Origin: Paraglaciecola psychrophila 170
GTDB taxonomy: Bacteria > Pseudomonadota > Gammaproteobacteria > Enterobacterales > Alteromonadaceae
DNA: 64,000 bases
Assembly (NCBI RefSeq): GCF_000347635.1
Contig: NC_020514.1
Span: forward strand, 806,001-870,000
Direction of reading: 5' to 3'
The notes below the pieces were generated by a model. That model ran no database searches, was not told the DNA's origin, and worked only from the letters and a program-made list of their open reading frames with translations. Shown here piece by piece: positions 18,018 through 27,630 of this stretch. Within the stretch, counting starts at the first letter, position 1; each line of letters starts with the position of its first letter. The translations under genes and the position numbers were made by a program.

Positions 18018-18144
18018 AATAATAGTTTCCCGCTATTTAATAATCTCACGACCGATCTATTTCTATAGATTTGCTGGTCATAGTCTAAAGATGATTGTTG
18101 AGGACAATTCCCCTAATATGATTCTATAGGTTGACAAGATAAAG

Positions 18145-18176
18145 TGAAAGGGCCAGCAATATTGCTGGCCCTTTCA
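18145..18176 (-). terminator. 32-bp perfect palindrome behind the alpha-galactosidase gene
   Basis: TGAAAGGGCCAGCAAT (18145-18160) is followed at once by its exact complement ATTGCTGGCCCTTTCA (18161-18176). It lies 34 bp past the alpha-galactosidase stop. On the minus strand CTTTATCTTG follows, a poor T-tract, so it is a terminator or a 3'-end stabilising hairpin. Confidence 0.7.
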
Positions 18177-18209
18177 TGGCTGTACATTGATCTTAACTAA
18201 CCACAGATA

Positions 18210-20369
18210 TTAATTAACCTTATTTAAATGAAAAATTAAGCTACTTTGTGGTGTCAGTAAAGGTAATTGCATACCCAGTTGCATCAGCACTTCACCTGAA
18301 AACTGTTTACCATCCACGTCGGGTAGGTGTGTTTTAAAATTAAATATTGAGGCTTTAGGCCAGCAACCACCTGACTTTATTGGCCAGACAATATCTAATT
18401 GATATACCGCTTGCTTTTCTAGTCCAGCAAAATGGAATTGGTCGGGTAAAGACGCCGAACTACAAGCAATCAGGCTATAAGAAAACAGCGCTTCTGATTT
18501 ATCTTGTGCGACTATGCCTAATCCATGCATATAGTCAGGCAATTCAAGCCGGAACAAATCACCGGAATGTACCAGTTGTCGGTGTTTTTTATACAGCTGA
18601 ACCATTGCTTTTAACTCGACAGTTTCTTCGTCAGTTAATTCTCGCAAGTCCATTTCCATGCCCATATGACCAAACAGCGTAACTGACGCTCGCATAGCCA
18701 TATTGATATTTCTATGGGTGATATGACAGTCTCTAGGACCAACATGGGAGCCCATTAACTCAGCCGGGAAAAAGTACGAAAAACCTTTTTGGATTTTGAG
18801 TCTTTCTAAAGCATCGTTTGAGTCAGAGGTCCAAATACGATCGGTGTGTGCTAACACCCCATAATCCGCGCGGCCGCCGCCAGATGCACAGCTTTCAATT
18901 TCTACCTTTGGGTGAGCTGATTTTAATTTAGCTAACAACTGATAAAAGGCACGGGTTTGATTATGTACCGCAGGTTTGCCATTTGCGTCACCGGGGTGAT
19001 TGAGATCGCGGTTCATATCCCATTTGATGTATGAAATATCGTACTCAGCTAACAAACTATGAATGCGTTCAAACAGGTAGTCGAATACTGCTTGGCGGCT
19101 TAAATCTAAGACTAATTGATTACGAAATCCTACTTGAGGATTGGGTGGTGTGCCTAAAATCCAATCTGGGTGTGCACGAAATAAATTACTATTGGGGTTA
19201 ACCATTTCAGGTTCAAACCAAAGGCCAAATTCTAATCCTTGGGCTTTTACATGGTCGATTAGTGGCGTTAATCCCTGCGGATAGTACTTTTTATCTACGT
19301 ACCAATCGCCTAAACCTGCAGTGTCATCATCACGGCCGATAAACCAACCATCATCTAATACAAATCGTTCTGCCCCTATAGCTGCTGCACGGGTAGCTAA
19401 ATCTTTTAGAACCGTCACATCGTGATTAAAGTAAATGCCTTCCCATGTATTGTAATGCACCGGACGAGGTTTGTTTTTGACCGACGGCCTAATTAAATGT
19501 TTGCGCACATATTGATGGTATTGCTGGGAAAGAGCAGATAATCCTTTACTGGTATAACTGGCGTAAAGAGTAGGAGAGCTGTAGGTTTGACCTTGTTGTA
19601 AAATAATTTCTCCGGGTAATAATAATTCTCCCATTTGCACATAGGCACGTCCATCGCCCATTTTTTCTGCAATAATTTTATGGTTACCACTCCAGCCTAA
19701 ATGAAAGCCATAGGCTTCACCTTTTAATTGGTCAGTGGCTTTAGTGCGCATGATAAGTCCTGGGAAGCTATCATGGGACGTTCTTCCGCGGCGGTTTTCT
19801 CGCACGTAGGAACCAAAGTTTTGTTCTAGATGATGCTCTTGAAATTCTCCCGCCCAATGTCCTTCAAATCCAATGATGTGTTTAAAATAGCTTGGAATAG
19901 GGAAGGTAGCCGCCGCGCACCAATCCACATGAATAGCGCTATTGCTGTTATTTTTCAGCTCTGTTGAAATTGCCAGCACGTCGGTCTCTGCATCCATATT
20001 AAGGGTATGCACAACTTGCAGGTTACGGCTGGTATCTATATTGGTGATTTTATAGTGATTAGGCGCTACACATTCAACTTTTGATATTTCAGTCAAGACT
20101 GACCATTGATCCGTTTCTCCATGCAAACTAAGACCAGGATGTCCGGTATAACCTTGGCCCGTTGTAGGTGTTAAAGAGCGGCGTATTTCCTTCATGGGTG
20201 AAGCGGGTGCTTCTTGCCTTAAACGCAGTGTGCTCATCATCTGGCCAGTGCTTTGTGCTGACAGCTTTTCGCGCCAGTACATAATTTGGGGGGCATCATT
20301 GTTACAGTCGATGACTAAGCTGCTGTTACGTCCGGTAAGTGAAATATAGTTGTGTGGAGAATTTGTCAT
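18210..20369 (-). CDS. GH36 alpha-galactosidase, cytoplasmic
   Basis: About 719 residues from ATG 20369; an in-frame TTG at 20456 would add 29 residues but is a weaker start. Glycoside hydrolase family 36, retaining, removing terminal alpha-galactose. The nucleophile aspartate is in YIKWDMNRDLNH, the acid/base aspartate in IWTSDSNDALER, and the substrate-binding part in ESCASGGGRADYG. FVLDDGWFIGRDDD and GLWFEPEMVNPNSNLF are further GH36 hallmarks. No signal peptide, so it acts in the cytoplasm on imported galactosides. It diverges from the TonB receptor operon; with glpK, glpD and galM nearby, an alpha-galactosyl-glycerol such as floridoside is a plausible substrate, melibiose/raffinose the alternative. 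Confidence 0.92.
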   Translation of the reverse strand: MTNSPHNYISLTGRNSSLVIDCNNDAPQIMYWREKLSAQSTGQMMSTLRLRQEAPASPMKEIRRSLTPTTGQGYTGHPGLSLHGETDQWSVLTEISKVECVAPNHYKITNIDTSRNLQVVHTLNMDAETDVLAISTELKNNSNSAIHVDWCAAATFPIPSYFKHIIGFEGHWAGEFQEHHLEQNFGSYVRENRRGRTSHDSFPGLIMRTKATDQLKGEAYGFHLGWSGNHKIIAEKMGDGRAYVQMGELLLPGEIILQQGQTYSSPTLYASYTSKGLSALSQQYHQYVRKHLIRPSVKNKPRPVHYNTWEGIYFNHDVTVLKDLATRAAAIGAERFVLDDGWFIGRDDDTAGLGDWYVDKKYYPQGLTPLIDHVKAQGLEFGLWFEPEMVNPNSNLFRAHPDWILGTPPNPQVGFRNQLVLDLSRQAVFDYLFERIHSLLAEYDISYIKWDMNRDLNHPGDANGKPAVHNQTRAFYQLLAKLKSAHPKVEIESCASGGGRADYGVLAHTDRIWTSDSNDALERLKIQKGFSYFFPAELMGSHVGPRDCHITHRNINMAMRASVTLFGHMGMEMDLRELTDEETVELKAMVQLYKKHRQLVHSGDLFRLELPDYMHGLGIVAQDKSEALFSYSLIACSSASLPDQFHFAGLEKQAVYQLDIVWPIKSGGCWPKASIFNFKTHLPDVDGKQFSGEVLMQLGMQLPLLTPQSSLIFHLNKVN

Positions 20370-20902
20370 ATCTGGGTTTAACCTTATTGAGGCCGCTTTA
20401 AAAGCTGCCGTCAAGAAATTTTGAGTGTTATAGCGTGAGAGCGATATCTTTTGCAATTAAAACACGTCAATTTTCTTAGATTTTGGATAAAGCAAATTTA
20501 AAGTGCTTCAAATGTTAAATTTTATTTTGGCTAACAAGTGATTTGTTAACAAAATATAACTGAGATTAAATTAGGTCTATCATTAAAAATGAATACTCTT
20601 CTGTCTTATATAAGTGTAAGTTAAACATGCTGCCGGCATAAGTAACACAAGACATTGCTAATATCATAGTTTGTTGCGGATAAAGGTTTCAGTTTAGATT
20701 GTTCTCAAGTAACTGTTAAAAATAGTAAACGGGGAATATTTCTACGTTGAAAATATGTTTATAAATTGTTGCTGGATGGGCGGACCTCTGCCTACTTTAC
20801 TGGGGCTAGTAGTATAATTATAAAAATAATAATGCTCATCAACAAAAAAAGTTATTACATTCTCAAAATAATAATTAATTAGACAAAAACAGGACACATC
20901 AC
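20370..20902. promoter_or_regulatory. Divergent promoter region of the galactoside locus
   Basis: About 530 bp, AT-rich. Candidate regulatory marks: the palindrome TTGTTAACAA at about 20542-20551, the 8-bp palindrome TGCCGGCA at 20631-20638 within ACATGCTGCCGGCATAAG, and TATAAT at 20813-20818 preceded by TAG, usable as a -10 for the TonB receptor gene without an evident -35. No regulator gene lies in the locus, so the controlling protein is encoded elsewhere. All of these are by-eye candidates. Confidence 0.3.
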
Positions 20903-23665
20903 ATGAAAAAAAATTATCTTTGGACGGCAGTAAAAGCTGCTTTAATCATACCTGCTGCTAGTCTGAGTATGTCTTCGGCTTTCGCTCAAGAAGGGACGGC
21001 AGATGACAATATAGAAGTCATTGAAGTGCGTGGTTTGATAAGTAGCCTTAAACGTTCATTCTCCGATAAAAAAGAAGCGCTGATTGTTTCAGATGGGATT
21101 GCAGCAGAAGACATTGGTAAATTTCCAGATCAAAACGTAGCAGAATCGCTACAACGTATTACTGGTGTGTCAATAGACCGCAGCGGTGGTGAAGGTCAGT
21201 TAATCTCTGTCCGTGGTTTTGGACCACAGTTTAACTTAGTGACAGTCGACGGTCGTCAAATGGCGTCAGAGCGAGCTGGACGTGAATTTAGTTTTGATAC
21301 GCTTGCGTCTGAGTTGATAGCAGGTGCAGATGTATATAAAACATCTAATGCAGCAAATCAGGACGGTGGTATCGGTTCGTATATCAACTTGAAAACGGCT
21401 AAGCCTTTCGATATGGACGGCTTTACTGCTGTAGGCAGTGTTAAAGGCACTTATGATAGCTTATCTGAAGAAACCGACCCAGCATTCTCAGGGTTAGTGA
21501 GTAACACTTTTAATGACGGTACTTTGGGTGTGTTGTTGTCGCTCTCTGTTCAAGAGCGTCAAGCTCAAATCAACCAAGCTGACACTCGTGGTTATTACCG
21601 AGTAGATAGAATTGCCACCAACGATTTTGACGCAGCTGCAGGAACCGGTAAAGAAGCGTTTAATGTATGGGTTCCTCGTAACCTTGATTTAACGTCTAAC
21701 TCAGAAGATCGTACAAGAACCAGTGGTACATTAGTGGTTCAATACGCTCCTCGTGACGATATTACGTTAACGTTTGACGGATTGTATTCGAAGTTTGAAG
21801 TAGAATCACAAGTGAATAATTATGCTAACTGGTTTACGCCTGGAAACTTCCGTGATTTTGAAGTGGATGCTGCCACTGAAACTGTTAATTATTGGTCACA
21901 TAATGCCTTCAATGATCCCACCGGCGGTGGCGCTGGAGCGACTGATTTTGTGCAACAAGGTTTGGATCGCAACGTTGAGATAAAAGGTTTTGGTTTTAAC
22001 GCAGACTGGCAGCTAAGCGAACAGTTTAATGTCAATATCGATATTTCTAACTCATCTGCTGAAGATTTAAGTGGCGACCAAAGTCGCGTCTTTACAGTTA
22101 TGGGTTATGCGAACGGATATACTTACGACTTCACGGGTGGTGGCGCTCTGCCGTCATTCTCTTCAGATGGTATATCTGGGCCTTTCACTGAGTCTGATGC
22201 AAGTAAATTGCGTGCTCACTATGTGGAGCGTGGTGGTGACGAGCGTGAAGATGAAATTACTGAAATGCGTGCAGATTTCACATATACCCCTAACAGCGAA
22301 ACATTCACCCAATTAAAATTCGGCCTTTACACTCAAGATAGAACCAAGTCAGCAAAAGTATTTCAATCACCTAGTTTACCAAACTGTTTCTATTGTGGTT
22401 ATGATTTAGATGCACCTGATGAACTGGCTGAGTTAATCACACCGAATGGTTGGTTTGACGGTATTCCAGGTTCTTTCTTTGGTTACAACGTAAATGATTA
22501 TTTAGCCTTTTTGGAATCAGACGCAGCTATCACCGCCCAATCTATTAACAGAGGTGAAGATCCAGCTACTAATATTGCTGCTTTTGCATCATTAAATGGT
22601 TATACACCTGTTGAGCTAGGTACCAGCTTTGAAATTGATGAAGAAATCTTATCTGCTTATGCCGACTTCGTATTTCAGGGTGATTTAGGCGATATGCCTT
22701 GGACCGTCAATGTTGGTTTTAGATACAGTGAAACCACTACTACTGCTTCTGGTAATCAAGCGACATTGTTGGACATTCAACAAAACCCATTAGATGGCAC
22801 AATTCTAGATCAAATATATCTAGAGGACGCAACTGGTCAAAGGTTATCTGTGCCCATTTCTATCAGTAATACTTACACTAACTTATTGCCTAGCTTGAAT
22901 GTTAAGTTTGAAGTGGAAGAAGATATGTTATTGCGTTTTGGTTACTCTGAAACTCTTACACGCCCGACTATGGCTAGTATGCGACCTGTAACTAACATTG
23001 GTTCAACTAGACCTGATTTATTGTTAGCCAGTGGTGGTAATCCAAACTTGACGCCATTCTTGTCAACAAACTGGGATGTGTCTTATGAGTGGTATTACGA
23101 TGATGCCAGTGCCGTCTCTATTGGCTTATTCAGTAAAGAAGTGGAAGGTTTCATTACTCAGGCGCCTTCTCCAGAAGAGTTTTCTTTAGCCAGTGGTAGT
23201 TATGAATTTAGTGTTACCCGCCCACGTAATGGAGAAACTGCTCAAGTAGATGGATTAGAATTGGCTTGGACTCACACTTTGGAAAGCGGTTTTGGTTTTC
23301 AAATGAATGCTACTGTAGTCAACAGTGCTAGTGATGGTACAACTTTGGAAGGTTTGGGCGACTCTCAAAACGTAATAGGCTTCTATGAAAAAGATGCTTT
23401 CCAAGCGCGTATTGCTTTCAATAACCGTGAAGCTTTCTTGCAAACTATTGCAAATGGAGACACGGGACAACCAGAGAATGTAGGGACTTACGGCCAATGG
23501 GATGTGAGTGCTAGTTACGACATAAACGAAAATTTCACTGTCATCTTTGAAGGTATTAACGTTACTGACGAATATGTTGAAAAATACGGAGTCATACCTA
23601 CTCATTTTACTGAGCAAGTGAGATCTGGTTCGCGTTATGCTGTTGGTGTAAGAGGTTCATTTTAA
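20903..23665 (+). CDS. TonB-dependent outer-membrane receptor (carbohydrate-locus type)
   Basis: 920 residues with a signal peptide (MKKNYLWTAVKAALIIPAAS through AFAQ), a plug domain starting EVIEVRGLISSLKRS (TonB-box-like IEVIEVRG), then DQNVAESLQRITGVSIDRSG and RGFGPQFNLVTVDGRQ, and a 22-strand barrel ending in RYAVGVRGSF with a C-terminal phenylalanine. This is the large Caulobacter/Xanthomonas-type subfamily usually tied to oligosaccharide uptake. A C-x-x-C pair (NCFYCGY) sits in an extracellular loop. First gene of the operon with tryptophan halogenase, SapC and the symporter; a terminator follows it, so the rest may be read at a lower level. Confidence 0.93.
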   Translation: MKKNYLWTAVKAALIIPAASLSMSSAFAQEGTADDNIEVIEVRGLISSLKRSFSDKKEALIVSDGIAAEDIGKFPDQNVAESLQRITGVSIDRSGGEGQLISVRGFGPQFNLVTVDGRQMASERAGREFSFDTLASELIAGADVYKTSNAANQDGGIGSYINLKTAKPFDMDGFTAVGSVKGTYDSLSEETDPAFSGLVSNTFNDGTLGVLLSLSVQERQAQINQADTRGYYRVDRIATNDFDAAAGTGKEAFNVWVPRNLDLTSNSEDRTRTSGTLVVQYAPRDDITLTFDGLYSKFEVESQVNNYANWFTPGNFRDFEVDAATETVNYWSHNAFNDPTGGGAGATDFVQQGLDRNVEIKGFGFNADWQLSEQFNVNIDISNSSAEDLSGDQSRVFTVMGYANGYTYDFTGGGALPSFSSDGISGPFTESDASKLRAHYVERGGDEREDEITEMRADFTYTPNSETFTQLKFGLYTQDRTKSAKVFQSPSLPNCFYCGYDLDAPDELAELITPNGWFDGIPGSFFGYNVNDYLAFLESDAAITAQSINRGEDPATNIAAFASLNGYTPVELGTSFEIDEEILSAYADFVFQGDLGDMPWTVNVGFRYSETTTTASGNQATLLDIQQNPLDGTILDQIYLEDATGQRLSVPISISNTYTNLLPSLNVKFEVEEDMLLRFGYSETLTRPTMASMRPVTNIGSTRPDLLLASGGNPNLTPFLSTNWDVSYEWYYDDASAVSIGLFSKEVEGFITQAPSPEEFSLASGSYEFSVTRPRNGETAQVDGLELAWTHTLESGFGFQMNATVVNSASDGTTLEGLGDSQNVIGFYEKDAFQARIAFNNREAFLQTIANGDTGQPENVGTYGQWDVSASYDINENFTVIFEGINVTDEYVEKYGVIPTHFTEQVRSGSRYAVGVRGSF

Positions 23666-23691
23666 TCCTTAATTAAATTGTTTGTTTAATC

Positions 23692-23717
23692 AAAAAGGGG
23701 GGCTCTCCCCCCTTTTT
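23692..23717 (+). terminator. Rho-independent terminator after the TonB receptor gene
   Basis: AAAAAGGGGGG (23692-23702), loop CTCT, CCCCCCTTTTT (23707-23717). Perfect 11-bp stem with T-tract, 26 bp after the stop. It probably reduces read-through so that receptor mRNA exceeds that of downstream genes. Confidence 0.88.
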
Positions 23718-23719
23718 GT

Positions 23720-23786
23720 ATTAATATCCAAGTCACTTATAAAAAAGCTGAAAAAAAGCATTTTGTTAGGTTACTTGGATATTAAT
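23720..23786. repeat. 14-bp inverted repeat upstream of the tryptophan halogenase gene
   Basis: ATTAATATCCAAGT (23720-23733) and ACTTGGATATTAAT (23773-23786) are perfect complements separated by 39 bp containing A6 and A7 runs. It sits between the receptor terminator and the next ATG at 23825, so it could be a paired operator or an mRNA hairpin. Confidence 0.55.
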
Positions 23787-23824
23787 CACACACTGTTAAT
23801 TTTTTAGTTGGTTCACAAAGGTAG

Positions 23825-25360
23825 ATGCGCTTGTCGTCAGAAATTAAACAGATCATTGTCTTAGGTGGTGGAACAGCTGGGTGGATTACCGCGGGGCTGC
23901 TGGCTAAAAAACATGCTGCTGGGGTTAAGGTGACATTGATTGAGTCACCCGATATTTCCACTATAGGTGTAGGTGAAGGAACGTGGCCTACTATGCGCCA
24001 AACGTTAGCTAAGCTTGGTGTACCAGAAGCTAAATTTTTGAAAAAATGTCACGCCACGTTTAAACAAGCTAGTAAGTTTGTGAATTGGATAAATACAGAA
24101 AATGATACGTATTACCACCCGTTTACTGAACCTCAAGGATTCAACAAAGTGGATTTGTCGCCTTACTGGCGTGAAGCGACTCAGGGGAAATGTTCATTTT
24201 CCCAGGCTGCAACTTTTCAACATTATTTATGTGAAAACGGTTTAGCACCAAAGAGTATCGCTAATAAACAGTACGAAGCCGTGGCAAATTATGGATACCA
24301 TCTAGACGCGGGACAATTTATAGAATTACTCCGTGAGCATTGCACCGCAGAGCTTAAGGTTGAACTGATTAGCGATACAGTTAGCCGCGTTTTGATGGCT
24401 GAAAACGGGGATATTAAGTCTTTAGTGACGAATGAAAACGGTGAACTAAGTGCTGAATTGTATGTAGACTGCAGCGGCATGCGAAGCAAATTATTGGGTG
24501 AAAGCCTTAATGTGCCTTTTTTACCTTGTGACGATATCTTTTTCTCTGACACCGCACTTGCCACTCAAATACCTTATACAGATATCCACTCACCCATTTC
24601 TAGTTGTACCATCTCTACCGCTCAGGATGCGGGATGGATTTGGGATATCGGATTGCAGCATCGAAGAGGGGTAGGGTATGTGTATTCTAGTCAATTCTGC
24701 ACCGAAGAGCAGGCCTACGATACTTTAGCCCAATACTTAGGCGATAAATACAAGATAGATAAAGTTAAAAAAATTAATTTTACCCCAGGTCATAGAGAAA
24801 TTTTCTGGAAAAACAACTGTGTTGCAGTCGGCCTTTCTGCCGGTTTTTTAGAACCTTTAGAAGCCTCGGCTTTGATGTTAGTGGAAACCTCAGCCAATTT
24901 GATTGCCGAGCAGTTGCCGGCTAATACTCAACAAATGCCGATGGTGGCGAAAAGGTTTAATGCTAGCATGTTGATGAAATGGCGAGGGGTCATCGATTTT
25001 CTTAAGTTACATTATGTTTTGAGCAAAAGAGACACACCATTTTGGGTTAAAAATCGTGACCCAAGCTCAGTCCCCGATACCTTAAAAGAATTATTAGAAC
25101 TTTGGCGCTTTCGCTCACCTTCAGAGTATGATTTTACTGATAATATGGAAGCCTTCAGCGCTGCGAGTTATCAATATATTTTATATGGCGCAGGATTTCA
25201 GACTGACTTTTCTAACAACGCCTACTTGTATGAAAAGTCGGCATTAGCCAGCAAACAAATAATGTTAAATCGCCAACGACTAGAACAACTTAAATATTCA
25301 TTACCTCGTCATAGAGATTTATTAGAAAAAGTTAATCAAGTTGGTTTTTCAGCTATTTAA
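23825..25360 (+). CDS. Tryptophan-halogenase-like flavoprotein
   Basis: 511 residues of the FAD-dependent tryptophan halogenase family. The FAD-binding GGGTAGW is at the N-terminus (VLGGGTAGWITAGLLAKK), followed by STIGVGEGTWPTMRQTL and ATFKQASKFVNW, where the family's catalytic lysine would lie. The usual WxWxIP motif reads GWIWDIGLQHRRGVGYVYSS here, glycine replacing proline, and LSAGFLEPLEASALMLVE is the conserved isoalloxazine region. Relatives are repeatedly found behind TonB receptors in marine carbohydrate loci, where their substrate is unknown; halogenation of free tryptophan should not be assumed. Start ATG 23825 follows AAAGG. Confidence 0.88.
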   Translation: MRLSSEIKQIIVLGGGTAGWITAGLLAKKHAAGVKVTLIESPDISTIGVGEGTWPTMRQTLAKLGVPEAKFLKKCHATFKQASKFVNWINTENDTYYHPFTEPQGFNKVDLSPYWREATQGKCSFSQAATFQHYLCENGLAPKSIANKQYEAVANYGYHLDAGQFIELLREHCTAELKVELISDTVSRVLMAENGDIKSLVTNENGELSAELYVDCSGMRSKLLGESLNVPFLPCDDIFFSDTALATQIPYTDIHSPISSCTISTAQDAGWIWDIGLQHRRGVGYVYSSQFCTEEQAYDTLAQYLGDKYKIDKVKKINFTPGHREIFWKNNCVAVGLSAGFLEPLEASALMLVETSANLIAEQLPANTQQMPMVAKRFNASMLMKWRGVIDFLKLHYVLSKRDTPFWVKNRDPSSVPDTLKELLELWRFRSPSEYDFTDNMEAFSAASYQYILYGAGFQTDFSNNAYLYEKSALASKQIMLNRQRLEQLKYSLPRHRDLLEKVNQVGFSAI

Positions 25361-25384
25361 TTTAAAGTGAGATTGAGAAAATAG

Positions 25385-26137
25385 ATGCCAAATTATGTTT
25401 TACTAGACCCCGCTAAACACCAAAAAAAGAAAATTCTTCCCCACACAAACTATAATCATTCAGCCCATCAGCATCATGTACCGGTGACGATAAATGAGTT
25501 TGTGCAAGCAAGTACCAGTTTTCCAGTGGTGTTTATGAAAGATCCTCAGGAAGGAAAGTTTCATGCCACTGCATTATTAGGGATCATAGCGGGAAAAAAT
25601 CTGCACTTTACAGAAAGTGATTGGTTAGGTACTTATGTGCCAGCATCAATATTAAGAGTGCCTTTTGAACTAGGACCAGATTTACAAAATGATAAAACCC
25701 TGACTTTGTATGTTGATGAGGGAAGTCAATATCTCAGTGAAAGCCAAGGGCAAGCGTTGTTTGATGGTGAAAATCAAACTCAAAGTTTGTTACAAGTTCA
25801 AAAGGTGTTCGCGGACTATTTTAAAGATGAAATAGCGACACAACAATTTATCGCACAATTACTAGACTGCAATCTGCTAAAAGAAATAGAGCTTGTGGTT
25901 CAATATGAAAACAGTAGCAGCATCAAGATTAAAGGTATCTACACCATTAACCAGTCTGCCCTTCGTGAACTTAGCGACGCTTTAGTTATCGATTTTAACA
26001 AAAAAGATTATTTAACTGCCATACATGCAATGTTGGCTTCACTTGGTCAGGTCAACCGACTCATTAAATTACATAATGGTTCTGATGAACTCAAAATAGC
26101 CGGTGTGCAAATGCGCCTCGACTCGGGAGAAGAATAG
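25385..26137 (+). CDS. SapC-family protein (first copy)
   Basis: 250 residues, no signal peptide or membrane segment. SapC-family features include INEFVQASTSFPVVFMKDPQ, the TALLGIIAGKNLHF strand region, VPASILRVPFELGPD, the LYVDEGSQYLSESQG box and a C-terminal HAMLASLGQVNRLIKLHN helix. The molecular role of SapC proteins in TonB-receptor loci is not known. The gene starts 25 bp after the halogenase stop and overlaps the symporter start by 1 bp, showing translational coupling. It is about 35-40% similar by eye to the second copy at 29.7 kb. Confidence 0.85.
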   Translation: MPNYVLLDPAKHQKKKILPHTNYNHSAHQHHVPVTINEFVQASTSFPVVFMKDPQEGKFHATALLGIIAGKNLHFTESDWLGTYVPASILRVPFELGPDLQNDKTLTLYVDEGSQYLSESQGQALFDGENQTQSLLQVQKVFADYFKDEIATQQFIAQLLDCNLLKEIELVVQYENSSSIKIKGIYTINQSALRELSDALVIDFNKKDYLTAIHAMLASLGQVNRLIKLHNGSDELKIAGVQMRLDSGEE

Positions 26138-27615
26138 TGTCTGGACAAAATATTCAAATTTTAGTGTTTGTAGTTGTCACCACACTGATCGCCTTTCTTA
26201 CTTACATGCAATGTAGAGGTAAAGGCCGTTTACAGAATGCGACCGAAGGTCAACAAAATAAGGAACTGTTCTTAGCTGGTGGTGGCTTGAAATGGTATTT
26301 CATAGCAGGCTCAATCACCTTAACCAATTTGAGTACCGATCAATTAGTGGGTACTAACGGCACACAAATGGCGCTGTTGGCCTGGTGGGAGTTTGCTGCT
26401 TTGGTAGGGCTGTTGATTCTGGCTAAAGTGTTTTTGCCTTTGTATTACAAATATCAATGCACCACGACCACCGAATTATTAGAAAAACGTTATCAAAACA
26501 AAAATATACGTGCTGTGATTGGTGCGCTATTTTTCTTGAGCAGTGCTTTGATATTTTGCCCTGCGGTCATTTATTCTGGTTCTTTGTTCATGATAACCAT
26601 GTTCGATTTGGATATTCCTTTAATGTATGTAGCCATTGCATTCGCCACTATTGGTGCAATGTATGCAATTTTTGGTGGTTTGCGCGCGGTTGCTGTGTCA
26701 GATACCTATTCGGGCGTGTTGTTGTTAACGATGGCCATTGCAGTAGTGTTCTTAGCACTGAATGCCATTGATTATGATTTTTCTGCCATACCAGCTGATA
26801 GGTTAACCCTAATAGGTGATAGTGATTCACCTATTCCATGGCCTACTTTATTGACAGGCATGATTTTCATTCAAATGTTTTATTGGGGAACCAATCAGGT
26901 TATCACACAGCGCGCTATGGCTGCGCCTTCTTTGAAAGAAGCGCAAAAAGGTGTATTTGCAGCGGTTGGAATACGTCTGCTAATTGTACCCGCCATTGTG
27001 GTTATTCCAGGTATCGTTTCCTTTCAGTTATATGGCGACATTGGTGATGCCGCATATGGAAAAATAGTGGGTGATTTATTACCTACATGGTTATCAGGCA
27101 TATTTGCTGCTGCGATGGCAGCAGCAGTATTATCTACGTTTAACAGTAACTTGAACTCGGCTACTGCACTGTATGTGTGTGATCTTCACGAACCCTATGT
27201 TGGTCATCCCAAAAATGTGGCCAAATTAAGTGCTTGGATCACGGCTTCGTTAACTGTCATAGCTTTGTTATTGGTGCCCGTTTATGCTCAAGCAGACAGC
27301 ATCATTAATCTGCTGCAGCAGTTATGGGGTTTATTTAGTATGCCGATTTTATCGATATTTATAGTCGGTTTAGTGTTTAGAAACGTAAACGCTAATGCAG
27401 GTATTGTTGCCGTCATATTTGGGGTGTTTTTGTATGGTGCATTGTCATTTGAATTTTCACCTTTTCATGCACCTTTTGGTTTGCACTATATCCATTTGAT
27501 GTTTATTACTTTGATATCGTGCGTAAGCATGGCGCTGTTAATTAATAAAGTGTTCTATAAACAAAATGCTGAACTCGCGTGGGGCAGCGACGATGGGTTA
27601 ATTCAAGAATCGTAA
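26137..27615 (+). CDS. SSS-family sodium:solute (sugar) symporter
   Basis: 492 residues with about 14 hydrophobic segments, SLC5/SGLT-type Na+ symporter of the inner membrane. It starts with GTG overlapping the SapC stop. Family motifs: GSITLTNLSTDQLVGTNGTQ in helix 1, YAIFGGLRAVAVSDTYSG in the mid-region (GGL-x-A-V-x-x-T/D), TNQVITQRAMAAPSLKEAQ and ALSTFNSNLNS-like AVLSTFNSNLNSATALYV with the sodium-site serine/threonine region. SGLT-like relatives carry galactose, glucose or heterosides. In this locus it probably imports the galactoside that the cytoplasmic GH36 enzyme cleaves. Confidence 0.9.
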   Translation: MSGQNIQILVFVVVTTLIAFLTYMQCRGKGRLQNATEGQQNKELFLAGGGLKWYFIAGSITLTNLSTDQLVGTNGTQMALLAWWEFAALVGLLILAKVFLPLYYKYQCTTTTELLEKRYQNKNIRAVIGALFFLSSALIFCPAVIYSGSLFMITMFDLDIPLMYVAIAFATIGAMYAIFGGLRAVAVSDTYSGVLLLTMAIAVVFLALNAIDYDFSAIPADRLTLIGDSDSPIPWPTLLTGMIFIQMFYWGTNQVITQRAMAAPSLKEAQKGVFAAVGIRLLIVPAIVVIPGIVSFQLYGDIGDAAYGKIVGDLLPTWLSGIFAAAMAAAVLSTFNSNLNSATALYVCDLHEPYVGHPKNVAKLSAWITASLTVIALLLVPVYAQADSIINLLQQLWGLFSMPILSIFIVGLVFRNVNANAGIVAVIFGVFLYGALSFEFSPFHAPFGLHYIHLMFITLISCVSMALLINKVFYKQNAELAWGSDDGLIQES

Positions 27616-27630
27616 AATAACGGAAACCGT

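Noticed and set aside
20370..20456. 29-residue N-terminal extension of the GH36 enzyme from a TTG
   Set aside because: It has no ribosome-binding site and no conserved features; ATG 20369 gives the normal family length.
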